From: Myxococcus xanthus
GTDB lineage: Bacteria; Myxococcota; Myxococcia; Myxococcales; Myxococcaceae
NCBI RefSeq assembly: GCF_900106535.1
Contig: NZ_FNOH01000013.1
Coordinates: 186,001 to 250,000, forward strand
DNA: 64,000 bases
Direction of reading: 5' to 3'
The notes under the pieces: generated by a model
What the model was told of the DNA's origin: nothing
What the model saw: only the letters and a program-made list of their open reading frames with translations
Database searches by the model: none
Part shown: positions 25,839 through 34,268 of the stretch, one piece after another
Layout: every line of letters starts with the position of its first letter
Numbering within the stretch: the first letter of the stretch is position 1
Program-made: the position numbers and the translations under genes

Positions 25839-27859
25839 CAGGCGGCCCCTCGCTCGGCGTCACCACCCGTGAGCGGGGACGTGCCCACCGCCGGCGCGCC
25901 CGCCATGGCCACGGCGGTCTTCCGGCGCGGCCACAGCGCGATGAGGGTGCCCAGCACCAGCAGGGGGATGCTCCACCAGATCCACCCGACGAGCGGGAAG
26001 ACCCAGATGTTGATGCTCGCCGTGCCGGCCTGCTCGGAGAAGGCCATCAGCGACACGTAGAGGTCCTCGGCCGGCGTCTCCCGGACACCGGGGGTGCCAA
26101 TGGGGTCCGTGCTGCGCTCGTAGTAGTTGAGCCGCGGCTTCAGTTCGGAGACCTTGCCGCCCGGGGACGTCACTTCAATGCGCGCCGCCACGTAGGTGCG
26201 GTGGGGCTCCTCGCCGCTGACCAGGCCCAGGTACTTCATCTGGTAGCCGCCCAGCTCGATGACCTGCCCCTTCTTCAGTGTGCCGGAGGTGTGCTTCACG
26301 TACGCGGAGGACGCGGCCACCGCGACGATGATGAGCACGATGCCCAGGTGCACCACGTAGCCGCCGAAGCGGCGCTGGGCCTTGAGCGCGCTGGTGGTCA
26401 GCGCGGCGACGAAGCCTTCCTTGCGCTCGGACATGCGCACCCGCACCGGCGCCACCAACTCCCGCACAGTGACGACGGTGACGAAGCCCGCCAGCCCGAA
26501 GGTCATCAGCGGGTACACGCCGCGCAGGCCCACCGCGAAGCACGCCGCCGTCACCACCAGCCCCACCACGGAGGGGATGATGAACTGCCGGCGCAGCGTG
26601 GCCGGATCCGGCTTGCCCCAGGGAAGCACCGGGCCCACGCCCATCAGGAAGAGCACCGCGATGCCGCCCGGCACCGCCATCTTGTTGAAGTACGGCTCGC
26701 CCACGCTCACGCGCACGCCGCGGACCGCCTCGGAGATGAGCGGGTACAGCGTGCCCAGCAGCACCGTGAAGGTGATGGCGACGAACACCAGGTTGTTCAC
26801 CAGGATGCTCGCCTCGCGAGACAGCGGTGAGGCCAACTGGCCTTCCGGCACCAGCAGCGGACCGCGCACCGCCAGCAGGCCCACGCACAGCACCAGCAGG
26901 AAGCCCAGGAACACCAGGAAGGTGGGCCCGATGTCGGACTGGGTGAACGAGTGCACCGAGTTGAAGATGCCCGAGCGCGTCATGAACGTGCCCAGGATGG
27001 TGAGCACGAAGGATGCGAGCGCGAGGCTGAGCGTCCACAGCTTCAGCATCCGCTTGCGCTCCTGCACCATGGTGGAGTGCATGAACGCCGTCGCCGTCAG
27101 CCAGGGTAGGAAGGACGCGTTCTCCACCGGATCCCACGCCCAGTAGCCGCCCCAGCCCAGCACGGCATAGGCCCACCAGGCGCCCAGGATGATGCCAATG
27201 GACAGGAAGAGCCACGCCACCAGCGTCCAGCGCCGCAGGGGCGCCATCCACGCTTCGCCAATCTCGCCGCGCAGCAGGCCCGCCACCGCGACGCCGAAGG
27301 GCACCGTCATGCCGACGTAGCCCAGGTAGAGCATGGGCGGGTGGATGACCATCAGGATGTGGTTCTGCAGCAGCGGGTTGGGGCCGGGGCCGTCCGCTGG
27401 CACGGGGGACACCGCGCCCCAGGGATTGGCCGGGCCCGCGATGAGGAAGGCGAAGAAGACGCCCACCGCCAGCATGGTGCCCAGCGCCAGTTGCATGTAC
27501 CGCGCGTGCTCGCGCCGGTGGATGTAGGCGAAGACGGCGATGTAGCCGCCCATGATGAGACCCCAAAAGAGGATGGACCCCTCCAGGGCGCTCCACAGCG
27601 AGACGATGGTGTAGACCAGCGGCGTGGCCCGGCTGCCCACCTGCGCCACGTAGCGCACGCTGAAGTCGTGCGTGACGAGCGCGTGGACCATCACCAGGTT
27701 GGAGCCCACCATGCAGGCGGCGAAGCCCCACACCGCGCGCAGCACCCACGGGAAGCCTGCGTCACTTCGACGCAGGCCGCTCACCAGGCCTACGAGTGCG
27801 CCGAAGGTCGCGAACGCGAGCCCTCCGAGCACGAGGCCGTAGCCAACGGTTCCGTTCAC
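25838..27859 (-). CDS. ccmF: Heme lyase CcmF
   Basis: A 673-residue polytopic protein of the CcmF/NrfE family. The heme-handling WWD-type segment is GGYWAWDPVENASFLPWLT, preceded by the transmembrane core. Other landmarks are GSILFWGLIMGGY, HPPMLYLGYVGM and the conserved MTRSGIFNSVHSF. It ligates heme to apocytochrome c with CcmH and CcmI. The GTG start at 27859 forms a GTGA overlap with the ccmE stop; the longer in-frame start at 27901 runs into ccmE and is rejected. Confidence 0.95.
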   Translation of the reverse strand: MNGTVGYGLVLGGLAFATFGALVGLVSGLRRSDAGFPWVLRAVWGFAACMVGSNLVMVHALVTHDFSVRYVAQVGSRATPLVYTIVSLWSALEGSILFWGLIMGGYIAVFAYIHRREHARYMQLALGTMLAVGVFFAFLIAGPANPWGAVSPVPADGPGPNPLLQNHILMVIHPPMLYLGYVGMTVPFGVAVAGLLRGEIGEAWMAPLRRWTLVAWLFLSIGIILGAWWAYAVLGWGGYWAWDPVENASFLPWLTATAFMHSTMVQERKRMLKLWTLSLALASFVLTILGTFMTRSGIFNSVHSFTQSDIGPTFLVFLGFLLVLCVGLLAVRGPLLVPEGQLASPLSREASILVNNLVFVAITFTVLLGTLYPLISEAVRGVRVSVGEPYFNKMAVPGGIAVLFLMGVGPVLPWGKPDPATLRRQFIIPSVVGLVVTAACFAVGLRGVYPLMTFGLAGFVTVVTVRELVAPVRVRMSERKEGFVAALTTSALKAQRRFGGYVVHLGIVLIIVAVAASSAYVKHTSGTLKKGQVIELGGYQMKYLGLVSGEEPHRTYVAARIEVTSPGGKVSELKPRLNYYERSTDPIGTPGVRETPAEDLYVSLMAFSEQAGTASINIWVFPLVGWIWWSIPLLVLGTLIALWPRRKTAVAMAGAPAVGTSPLTGGDAERGAA

Positions 27860-28332
27860 TTCGCACCCATGGCGGTGGCGTCGGAGAGCGTCTCCTGCCA
27901 CTGACGAGGATCCTCACCCTCCTTGGGGGCGCGGTACTCGTTGGAGTGGTTCACCATCAGCCGGTTGGAGCTGAAGACGCCGGACTTGTCGTAGGTGCCT
28001 TCCACGACGACGCCAATCTTGTCGCGGAACATCTGCGGAGGCGTCTCCGTGGCGCGCACCAGCACGCTGGGCGCGCCTTCCTTGACGTCATCCGCCACGC
28101 GGAATTGCAGGGTGGTGTGCTCCGCGTTCCACTGGATGCTGCCTGCCTCCACCACGCCCCCCAGGCGGATGGTGGCCGAGTACGCCTTGTCACCCTGGCC
28201 CAGCATCTCCGACGGGCTCCAGTAGTAGACGAGGTTCTCACCGATGTTGCCGAAGGCCACGAATCCCAGGCCAGCCCCCGCGACGAGCAGGGCCCCCAGG
28301 GCAATCAGACGGTTGCGAGCGACGGGGGACAT
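27856..28332 (-). CDS. ccmE: Heme chaperone CcmE
   Basis: A 158-residue protein. An N-terminal membrane anchor (LIALGALLVAGAGLGFVAF) is followed by an OB-fold. The heme-binding motif is VNHSNEY, with His129 and Tyr133, matching the HxxxY type of bacterial CcmE. The protein carries heme covalently from CcmABCD to CcmF. It sits between ccmD and ccmF with translational coupling to ccmF. Confidence 0.93.
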   Translation of the reverse strand: MSPVARNRLIALGALLVAGAGLGFVAFGNIGENLVYYWSPSEMLGQGDKAYSATIRLGGVVEAGSIQWNAEHTTLQFRVADDVKEGAPSVLVRATETPPQMFRDKIGVVVEGTYDKSGVFSSNRLMVNHSNEYRAPKEGEDPRQWQETLSDATAMGAK

Positions 28333-28338
28333 GGCGAC

Positions 28339-28527
28339 TCACTCCTTGGCGTCGGTGGGGGCTTTGGGCCGACGAACCCACAGGGACACAGCGTAGAGAA
28401 CGAGCATGGCGACTGTAATGCCGTAGCAGGCCCAGACATAGCCCCAGCCGCCAACGATGCGGCCGCTGCCCACCTGTCCGGGCGCCGCCGCGAGGATCCA
28501 CAGCATCTGCGTGGAAAGCGTCATCAT
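28339..28527 (-). CDS. ccmD: Small heme exporter subunit CcmD
   Basis: A 62-residue protein lying between ccmC and ccmE. It has a conserved aromatic stretch GGWGYVWACYGIT running into a single membrane helix (VAMLVLYAVSLWV) and a basic tail (RRPKAP). That is the CcmD layout: a small anchor that helps release holo-CcmE from the ABC complex. The ATG at 28527 begins 2 bp after the ccmC stop, and a second ATG at 28524 is possible. Recognition rests on size, hydropathy and position. Confidence 0.82.
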   Translation of the reverse strand: MMTLSTQMLWILAAAPGQVGSGRIVGGWGYVWACYGITVAMLVLYAVSLWVRRPKAPTDAKE

Positions 28528-28529
28528 GT

Positions 28530-29243
28530 TCAGGCCACCCTCGTGGAGTTGGCGCCACCCGCAGCGGCGAGGTCCGACGGCAGCGCATCCGGGAGGGCCA
28601 CCTCCGCCTCGCGCTCGGCCAGGGCCTGGCGGTAGCGCAGCACCAGGAACCAGAGGGTGAGGAACAGCATGCCGAAGGCCGACACGCGCAGGGCCAGCGT
28701 CATCTCCGGGTCCACCGTCTTCGGCGTGGACTGCACCTGGTGCAGGCTGCGCCACCAGCGCACGGAGAACCAGACGATGGGCAGGTTGATGGCGCCGATG
28801 ATGGCCACCACCGAACTCCACGTGGCGCGCTTCTCCGGGTCCTCCACGAAGCGCCGCAGCACGAGGTAGCCGGTGTACGTCACCAGCATGATGGCCTGCG
28901 AGGTCAGGCGCGGATCCCACGACCAGTAGACGCCCCAGGTCGGCCGGCCCCAGATGGCGCCGGTGATCATCCCCGCGGTGCCCAGCACCAGGCCAATCTC
29001 CGCGGACGCCTCGGCGGCGGCATCCAGCTTCCAGCTCGCCTTCATGAGGTAGCTGATGGCCACCACGAAGTTGATGGCCATGGCCACCATGGCCACCCAC
29101 TGGAGCGGGACGTGGACGTACATGATGCGCTGCACGTCACCCATCTCGCGGTCCGGCGGTGCCCACTCCAGTCCCAGCCACCACCCCGCGGCGAGAACGA
29201 CCAGCGCCAGCGCCGGCAGGCCCCACTTGATGAACTTTCCCAT
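28530..29243 (-). CDS. ccmC: Heme handling protein CcmC
   Basis: A 237-residue six-helix protein with the tryptophan-rich heme motif WGRPTWGVYWSWDPRLTS near residue 100 and flanking histidines in YVHVPLQW and RSLHQVQ. CcmC loads heme onto CcmE. The gene sits 3 bp from ccmB and 2 bp from ccmD. Confidence 0.95.
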   Translation of the reverse strand: MGKFIKWGLPALALVVLAAGWWLGLEWAPPDREMGDVQRIMYVHVPLQWVAMVAMAINFVVAISYLMKASWKLDAAAEASAEIGLVLGTAGMITGAIWGRPTWGVYWSWDPRLTSQAIMLVTYTGYLVLRRFVEDPEKRATWSSVVAIIGAINLPIVWFSVRWWRSLHQVQSTPKTVDPEMTLALRVSAFGMLFLTLWFLVLRYRQALAEREAEVALPDALPSDLAAAGGANSTRVA

Positions 29244-29246
29244 CCG

Positions 29247-29948
29247 TCAGTCCTCGATGATCCGCGGGAACAGCAAGAAGCCTATGCCCCAATAAATCAG
29301 ATTGAATCCGCCCAAAAGCCCGACCCATGAGCCAAACTGATTCATGGGGTCTCCCTGAAGTACGAGCGTGGTCGCCTTGGCCGCGGAGAGGAGGGCGGGG
29401 ATGACCAGCGGGAACAATAGCAAAGGCAGAAGCACATCCCGTGCCCGGGCATTGCTCGAAATCGCGGCGTAGACGGTTCCTGGGGCGCTCAAGGCCAGGC
29501 TGCCGAGCAGGAGGATGAGCCCCAGGTCCACCATGCTGGTGACGATGCGCACCCCGTACAGGGCCACCATGACGGGCACCAGCAGGACGCCCAGGGCCGT
29601 CAGCAGCAGGGTGTTGCCCAGGGCCTTGGACAGGAAGATGGCGCGGGCGTCGGCGGGGGCCAGCCGGATGCCGTCCATGCACGCGTTCTCCGACTCGACG
29701 CGGAACGACTCGCCCAGGGCGAGCACGCTGGCGAAGAGGATGGCCAACCAGAAGTAGCCGCCGGCGTTCTTCTCCAGCAGCTTCGTGTCGGGGCCCAGCG
29801 CGAAGGAGAACATCAGCAGCGTGGCCAGCGCGAAGAAGATGATGGCGTTGAGGCGCGCGCGGGTGCGCCACTCGATGAGCAGGTCCTTGCGCAGCAACGC
29901 CAGGGTCGCCGTCAAAAGGCCGATGGGGCGGGGACGCGAGGTGCTCAT
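29247..29948 (-). CDS. ccmB: ABC heme exporter permease CcmB
   Basis: A 233-residue permease with about six hydrophobic segments. It opens with the family pattern ALLRKDLLIEWRTRARLNAIIFF (seen as LLRKDLLIEWRTR) and has RDVLLPLLLFPLVIPALL in the second half. It works with CcmA to release holo-CcmE. The start overlaps the ccmA stop (ATGA). Confidence 0.93.
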   Translation of the reverse strand: MSTSRPRPIGLLTATLALLRKDLLIEWRTRARLNAIIFFALATLLMFSFALGPDTKLLEKNAGGYFWLAILFASVLALGESFRVESENACMDGIRLAPADARAIFLSKALGNTLLLTALGVLLVPVMVALYGVRIVTSMVDLGLILLLGSLALSAPGTVYAAISSNARARDVLLPLLLFPLVIPALLSAAKATTLVLQGDPMNQFGSWVGLLGGFNLIYWGIGFLLFPRIIED

Positions 29949-30604
29949 GCCGCCACCGCCCGGCCTTCCTGCAGGTGAAGGCGTTCTTCACACAGCGTCA
30001 GGCCTTGCTCGATGAGGTGGGTGGCCAGGATGACGGTGACGCCGCTGGCCTTGAGTTCGGCGATGATGGCCTCCATGTCGCGGATGCCCGCGGGGTCCAG
30101 CTCGCCGAAGGGCTCGTCGAGCAGCGCGATGGACGGCGCCTTGAGCAACAGGCGGGCAATCGCCAGGCGCTTGCGCATGCCGGCGCTGAAGCTGCGGACC
30201 GGGCTGTCGGAGCGGCGGCTGAGTCCCACCCGGGTCAGCTCGTCGCTGGCGGCGTCCGCGGGCGAGGGCAGTCCCAGAAGCCGGGCCAGCACCGTGAGGT
30301 TCTGGTGCGCGGTGAGGTCCTCATAGAGGAAGCTGGCGTGCGACAGCAGCGCCACGTCCCGGCGCACCGCGTCGCGCTCCACCACCGCGTCGCGGCCGAG
30401 CACTTCCACCCGGCCCGCGGTGGGGCTCAGGGCGGTGGCCAGCAGGCGCAGCAGGGTCGTCTTCCCGGAACCGTTGTGGCCGGTGAGCAGCAGCGAGCGT
30501 CCGGCGGGGAGCGCGTACGTGAGACGCGCCAGGGCCCACCGGCGGCCATACCGCTTGCTGACGTCGTGCAGGGCAAGCGCGGGGGCGGCGGAGAGGGGAG
30601 GCAT
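29945..30604 (-). CDS. ccmA: ABC transporter ATP-binding protein CcmA
   Basis: A 219-residue ABC ATPase. It has Walker A (GHNGSGKTT), the signature SFSAGMRKRLAIARLL, Walker B (SIALLDEPFGELD) and the switch histidine (ATH). The preferred start is the ATG at 30604, after a GAGGGGAGG-type site. A longer in-frame start at 30943 would run through the inverted repeat and add a non-conserved tail. It is the first gene of the ccm operon on this side. Confidence 0.93.
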   Translation of the reverse strand: MPPLSAAPALALHDVSKRYGRRWALARLTYALPAGRSLLLTGHNGSGKTTLLRLLATALSPTAGRVEVLGRDAVVERDAVRRDVALLSHASFLYEDLTAHQNLTVLARLLGLPSPADAASDELTRVGLSRRSDSPVRSFSAGMRKRLAIARLLLKAPSIALLDEPFGELDPAGIRDMEAIIAELKASGVTVILATHLIEQGLTLCEERLHLQEGRAVAA

Positions 30605-30908
30605 CGGCGGGGCGTTCGTATCCGGAAACCAGAACGTCCACCAGTGAAACCCAAGATGGTGGCCTGGATGGAGAAAGGGCGACCACATCGGGAGGAAAGG
30701 TTTTCCTCCCGATGTGGTCGGAGGTGCCCGCCGGGGGCCTCCGGGGTTCCACGGAGGGGAACGTCCACTGCTCGCCACGCGACCCGTTCGGACGGCTGGC
30801 CCTCTCGACTGCCCGGTCCAGGGTGCCCAACCTCCCTCCTGGCACCTCCCCTGCAACGGTGCGCGGGCATGGCGAGGCGGACTCAGCGGATCCGCGCGGA
30901 GGGCGTGA
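30605..30908. promoter_or_regulatory. 304-bp divergent region between ccmA and the second exo block
   Basis: This holds both outward promoters. Apart from the 19-bp inverted repeat at 30680-30720, I see no clear -35/-10 pair. Being shared by housekeeping ccm and developmentally regulated exo genes makes it a likely site of regulator binding. Confidence 0.55.
30680..30720. repeat. Perfect 19-bp inverted repeat in the ccmA/exo divergent region
   Basis: The arms at 30680-30698 and 30702-30720 are exact reverse complements, with a 3-nt GGT loop. It lies 75 bp upstream of the ccmA start and 188 bp upstream of the deacetylase start. It is neither at the end of a gene nor followed by a clear T-run, so it is not a normal terminator. 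It may be a regulator-binding site, a transcript leader hairpin, or a mobile-element trace. Confidence 0.85.
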
Positions 30909-32147
30909 ATGGCGACGGGCAAGGTGTTGCGTAGAGCGGTCAAGGCGGCGGCGGCGGGGATGATCCATTACAGCGGGATGCGGCGGGCAATGGCCGCGTA
31001 TCGGCGCTCCCAGTCTGGCGGGAGGCGCATCCTCATCGTGAGCTACCACCGCGTGGTGAGCGACTTCACCGGGGAGCTGCAGCGCTCGATTCCCGGGCTG
31101 CTCATCTCCCAGGAGACCTTCCGCCGGCACCTCGAGGAGGCGCACGCGGCGGGCTTCGAGCTGGCCTCCATCGGTGACGCGGTGGACGTCATGAATGGCC
31201 GCCGGGTGGCGAAGAAGGACTTGTGCGTCGTCACGTTCGACGACGGCTACCGCGACGTCTACCGGTACGCCTATCCGGTGCTCAAGGAGATGGGCGTTCC
31301 GGCCATCACCTATCTGCCCACGGCGTTCATCAGCACCGATAAGCGCTTCAACCACGACCGGCTGTTCCACCTGCTTCGCCGTGTCCAGGAGCGCCGCTTC
31401 CGGCCGTTCTACGACTCGCTGCCCGCGCCCGCGCTGCAACTGCTGGGGCCCATCCTCTCCGGGCAGAAGACGGTGTCGGCGTCGCTGGACGACTTCATCG
31501 GCGAGCACCCCACGCGCGTGCTGACGGAGATCATCGATGCGCTGGAGCAGCAGCTCGGCGGCGGCGCGGACCTGGTGCCGGAGCAGGGCGACGTCATGAA
31601 CTGGGACGAGGTGCGCCGCATGGCGCGCGACGGCTTCGAGTTCGGCGCGCACACGCTGGGCCACACGGTGCTGACGCTGGAGCCACAGGAGGTGGTGGAG
31701 CGCGAAATCCTGGAGTCCAAGCGCGCCATCGAGCGCGAGGTGGGCATCACCGTGCGCGACTTCGCCTACTGCAACGGCTGGTACTCGGACGAGGTCATCC
31801 GCGTGCTGTCGGCCAACGGCTTCCGTTCCGGTGTCACCACGGAGGACATGCCCAACCGCATTGGCGGTGACCCGTTCACCCTCAAGCGCAAGGTGCTGTG
31901 GGAGAACTTCAGCCTGGGCATGCTCGGCGACTATTCGTCGGCGCTCACCGGCTGCCAGCTGGATGACTGCTTCGGGGTGCTGGGCATGAGCAGCCCGGTG
32001 CCGGGGAAGCGCCCCCATTTCATCAGCGCCCCCACCGTGGGAAACCAGTTGAGCAGCGCCCCGGTGCGGGTGGGCCCCAAGCCCGCGACCAGTAACGAAA
32101 TCGTGGTGGGCCCAGAGTCCGCCACGACCATCCAGGAGGCTCCGTGA
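30909..32147 (+). CDS. Polysaccharide deacetylase of the exo spore-coat cluster
   Basis: A 412-residue NodB-type (CE4) deacetylase with the metal motif TFDDGYRD and the second histidine motif HTLGH. The catalytic region also includes a YHRVVSD segment. Such enzymes remove N-acetyl groups from sugar polymers. Position and order (deacetylase, flippase, serine-type acetyltransferase, two glycosyltransferases) match the second M. xanthus spore-coat block, where this gene is recalled as exoL. The last 60 residues are Pro/Ser-rich and look disordered. It overlaps the flippase start (GTGA). Confidence 0.85.
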   Translation: MATGKVLRRAVKAAAAGMIHYSGMRRAMAAYRRSQSGGRRILIVSYHRVVSDFTGELQRSIPGLLISQETFRRHLEEAHAAGFELASIGDAVDVMNGRRVAKKDLCVVTFDDGYRDVYRYAYPVLKEMGVPAITYLPTAFISTDKRFNHDRLFHLLRRVQERRFRPFYDSLPAPALQLLGPILSGQKTVSASLDDFIGEHPTRVLTEIIDALEQQLGGGADLVPEQGDVMNWDEVRRMARDGFEFGAHTLGHTVLTLEPQEVVEREILESKRAIEREVGITVRDFAYCNGWYSDEVIRVLSANGFRSGVTTEDMPNRIGGDPFTLKRKVLWENFSLGMLGDYSSALTGCQLDDCFGVLGMSSPVPGKRPHFISAPTVGNQLSSAPVRVGPKPATSNEIVVGPESATTIQEAP

Positions 32148-33664
32148 GCGGAGGTTCCACGTCGGCCGCGTCCGGGGGCTCGTTCCTCGGGCGCGCCGGC
32201 CCCTTGGTGTTGGCCCGGCTGTTCACCGCCGGGCTGACGCTGTCCATTCCCCTCGTGCTCGCCCGGGTGCTGAACCTGGACGACTACGGGACGTACTACC
32301 AGCTGTTCCTCATCGCCACGACGCTCTACTACGTCCTGCCGTTCGGCGTGGTGCAGAGCCTCTACTACTTCCTGCCTCGCGCGGACGCGAAGCGGCCCTT
32401 CCTGGGGCAGACGCTGCTGTTCATGTCCGCCATGGGCCTGGTGGGCGCGGGAGCGGTGTGGGCGCTGCTCGGGTATGTGGCGGGCTGGTTCTCCAATCCC
32501 GCGCTGGCCGAGTACCGCCTGCCGCTGGCCGCGTACACCGCCTTTCTGCTGGGGAGCTTCCCGCTGGAGGTGTCCCTCACCTCGCAGGGCCGCACGAAGG
32601 CGTCCGCGGTCGTGTACCTGATATCGGATGCGGTGCGGGCCTCGGTGATGGTGGTGCCGCCACTCCTGGGCGCCTCGCTCTACGGAATGATGATGGCGGT
32701 GGCGGCCTTCGCGGGCCTCCGCTACCTGGCGACGTGGGTGGTGTCGCTGCGCGGTGCCACCGGACCTTGGGTGGACGGCCAGCGCTTCCGCGAGCAACTG
32801 ACCTACGCGGCGCCCTTCGGCGCGGCGATGCTCTTGGCCATTCCCCAGCAGAACGCGCACCTGTACGCGGTGGCGGGCGCGGTGGCGCCGGCGCTGTATG
32901 CGCTCTATCGCGTCGGCTGCTTCCAACTGCCGGTGGTGGACCTGCTGTACACGCCGACCAGCGAGGTGCTGATGGTGCGGCTGGGCGAACTGGAGCGCGA
33001 AGGCCGCCTGGAAGAGGGCGTGGAGGCCTTCCGTGAAGCGGCCGGAAAGCTGGCCTACTTCTTCCTGCCTTTCGCGGCGTTCCTCTTCTCGGCGGCGCCG
33101 GAGTTCATCGGGGCGATGTTCGGTGAGAAGTTCCTGCCCGCGGTGCCCGTCTTCCGCATCAGCGTGCTGGGCGTGGTGCTCTCCATCCTCCCCATGGACG
33201 GGACGCTGCGCGCCCGGGGGCAGACGCGGGCCATCTTCGCGTCCTATGCGGTGAAGGCGGCGGTGACGGTGCCGCTGGTGTGGCTGGGGGTGAAGCACTT
33301 CGGGCTGATGGGCGGCATCGGCTCGTGGGCGGTGGCGGAGGTGGTGGGCAAGGCCATGCTGCTGGCCCGCGTGCCCGCGGCGCTGTCCACGCCGGAGCGG
33401 AAGCTGGGCGTAGCGGACGTGATTCCCTGGCAGTCGCTGGGCAAGGCCACGCTGGCGGCGTGCGCGGCGGCGGCGGCGGTGTTCGTCCTGCGGGCTGGTG
33501 CCCACGGGGCCTGGGCGCACCTGCCCACGGGCTTTCTGTGGCGCGTGCTGCCTCTGGCGGTGGCCGGGGCACTGTTCTTCATCGGATACCTGGTGGTGCT
33601 GCACTTCACGGGGGTGCGACCGCTCAGCTTGATCGCGGGGCTGCGAGCGCGAAGGGCGGGGTAG
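32144..33664 (+). CDS. wzxS: Wzx-type polysaccharide flippase
   Basis: A 506-residue polysaccharide transporter family protein (PST/MATE-like) with about 12-14 hydrophobic segments. The N-terminus LGRAGPLVLARLFTAGLTLSI is typical. It flips the lipid-linked repeat unit across the inner membrane. The GTG start overlaps the deacetylase stop. Neighbouring exo genes match the region reported for WzxS of M. xanthus spore coat synthesis (recalled). Confidence 0.82.
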   Translation: MSGGSTSAASGGSFLGRAGPLVLARLFTAGLTLSIPLVLARVLNLDDYGTYYQLFLIATTLYYVLPFGVVQSLYYFLPRADAKRPFLGQTLLFMSAMGLVGAGAVWALLGYVAGWFSNPALAEYRLPLAAYTAFLLGSFPLEVSLTSQGRTKASAVVYLISDAVRASVMVVPPLLGASLYGMMMAVAAFAGLRYLATWVVSLRGATGPWVDGQRFREQLTYAAPFGAAMLLAIPQQNAHLYAVAGAVAPALYALYRVGCFQLPVVDLLYTPTSEVLMVRLGELEREGRLEEGVEAFREAAGKLAYFFLPFAAFLFSAAPEFIGAMFGEKFLPAVPVFRISVLGVVLSILPMDGTLRARGQTRAIFASYAVKAAVTVPLVWLGVKHFGLMGGIGSWAVAEVVGKAMLLARVPAALSTPERKLGVADVIPWQSLGKATLAACAAAAAVFVLRAGAHGAWAHLPTGFLWRVLPLAVAGALFFIGYLVVLHFTGVRPLSLIAGLRARRAG

Positions 33665-33731
33665 CGCACTTCCCTCCCTGCGGGGAGGTACCTAGTTTGG
33701 TGCGGTCGGAACAAGGGGATTGGGAGGCGTG

Positions 33732-34250
33732 ATGGGTGTCGACGCGATGACGTTCTACCGGCTCGCGCGCAGGCTGAAGAAGCGGGGTGTGCCCCTGCTG
33801 CCAGCCGTGCTGCGCAAGGCCATCTACTATCTGCACAGTTCGTACATCCCCGAGGACGCGGAGATCGGCGAGGGGACACAGCTGGGCTACGGCGGCATTG
33901 GCGTGGTCATCCACAAGGCCGCGCGGATTGGACGCAACTGCCTCATCTCGCAGCAGGTGACCATCGGCGGGCGCTCGGGCATGGAGGGCGCTCCCGTCAT
34001 TGGTGACTACGTGCGGATGGGCGCGGGCGCGAAGATCCTGGGCAACATCCACATCGGTGACTTCGCCGTCATTGGCGCCAACGCGGTGGTGGTGAAGGAC
34101 GTGGCTCCGGGCACGGTGGTGGCCGGGGTGCCCGCGCGGGTCATCCGGCAGGACCCGGATCCGCTCGGGACGTACCAGCGCGAGATGGGGGAGCTGCCGC
34201 CCCGTGTGTCGCTGGTTTCCGTGCCGTCGTCTTCCAGGCTGCGCCAGTAG
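33732..34250 (+). CDS. Serine-O-acetyltransferase-like hexapeptide transferase
   Basis: A 172-residue left-handed beta-helix acetyltransferase. Hexapeptide repeats run from about residue 45 to 130 (IGEGTQLGYGGIGVVIHK, IGRNCLISQQVTIGG, IGDYVRMGAGAKILG). The tail VAGVPARVI is typical of CysE/serine acetyltransferase relatives. ATG at 33732 follows GGGAGG, so the TTG at 33720 in the same frame is rejected. It probably O-acetylates a sugar of the spore-coat glycan; in M. xanthus this position is recalled as exoM. Confidence 0.85.
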   Translation: MGVDAMTFYRLARRLKKRGVPLLPAVLRKAIYYLHSSYIPEDAEIGEGTQLGYGGIGVVIHKAARIGRNCLISQQVTIGGRSGMEGAPVIGDYVRMGAGAKILGNIHIGDFAVIGANAVVVKDVAPGTVVAGVPARVIRQDPDPLGTYQREMGELPPRVSLVSVPSSSRLRQ

Positions 34251-34268
34251 TCCGCGGGAGTCACATCG

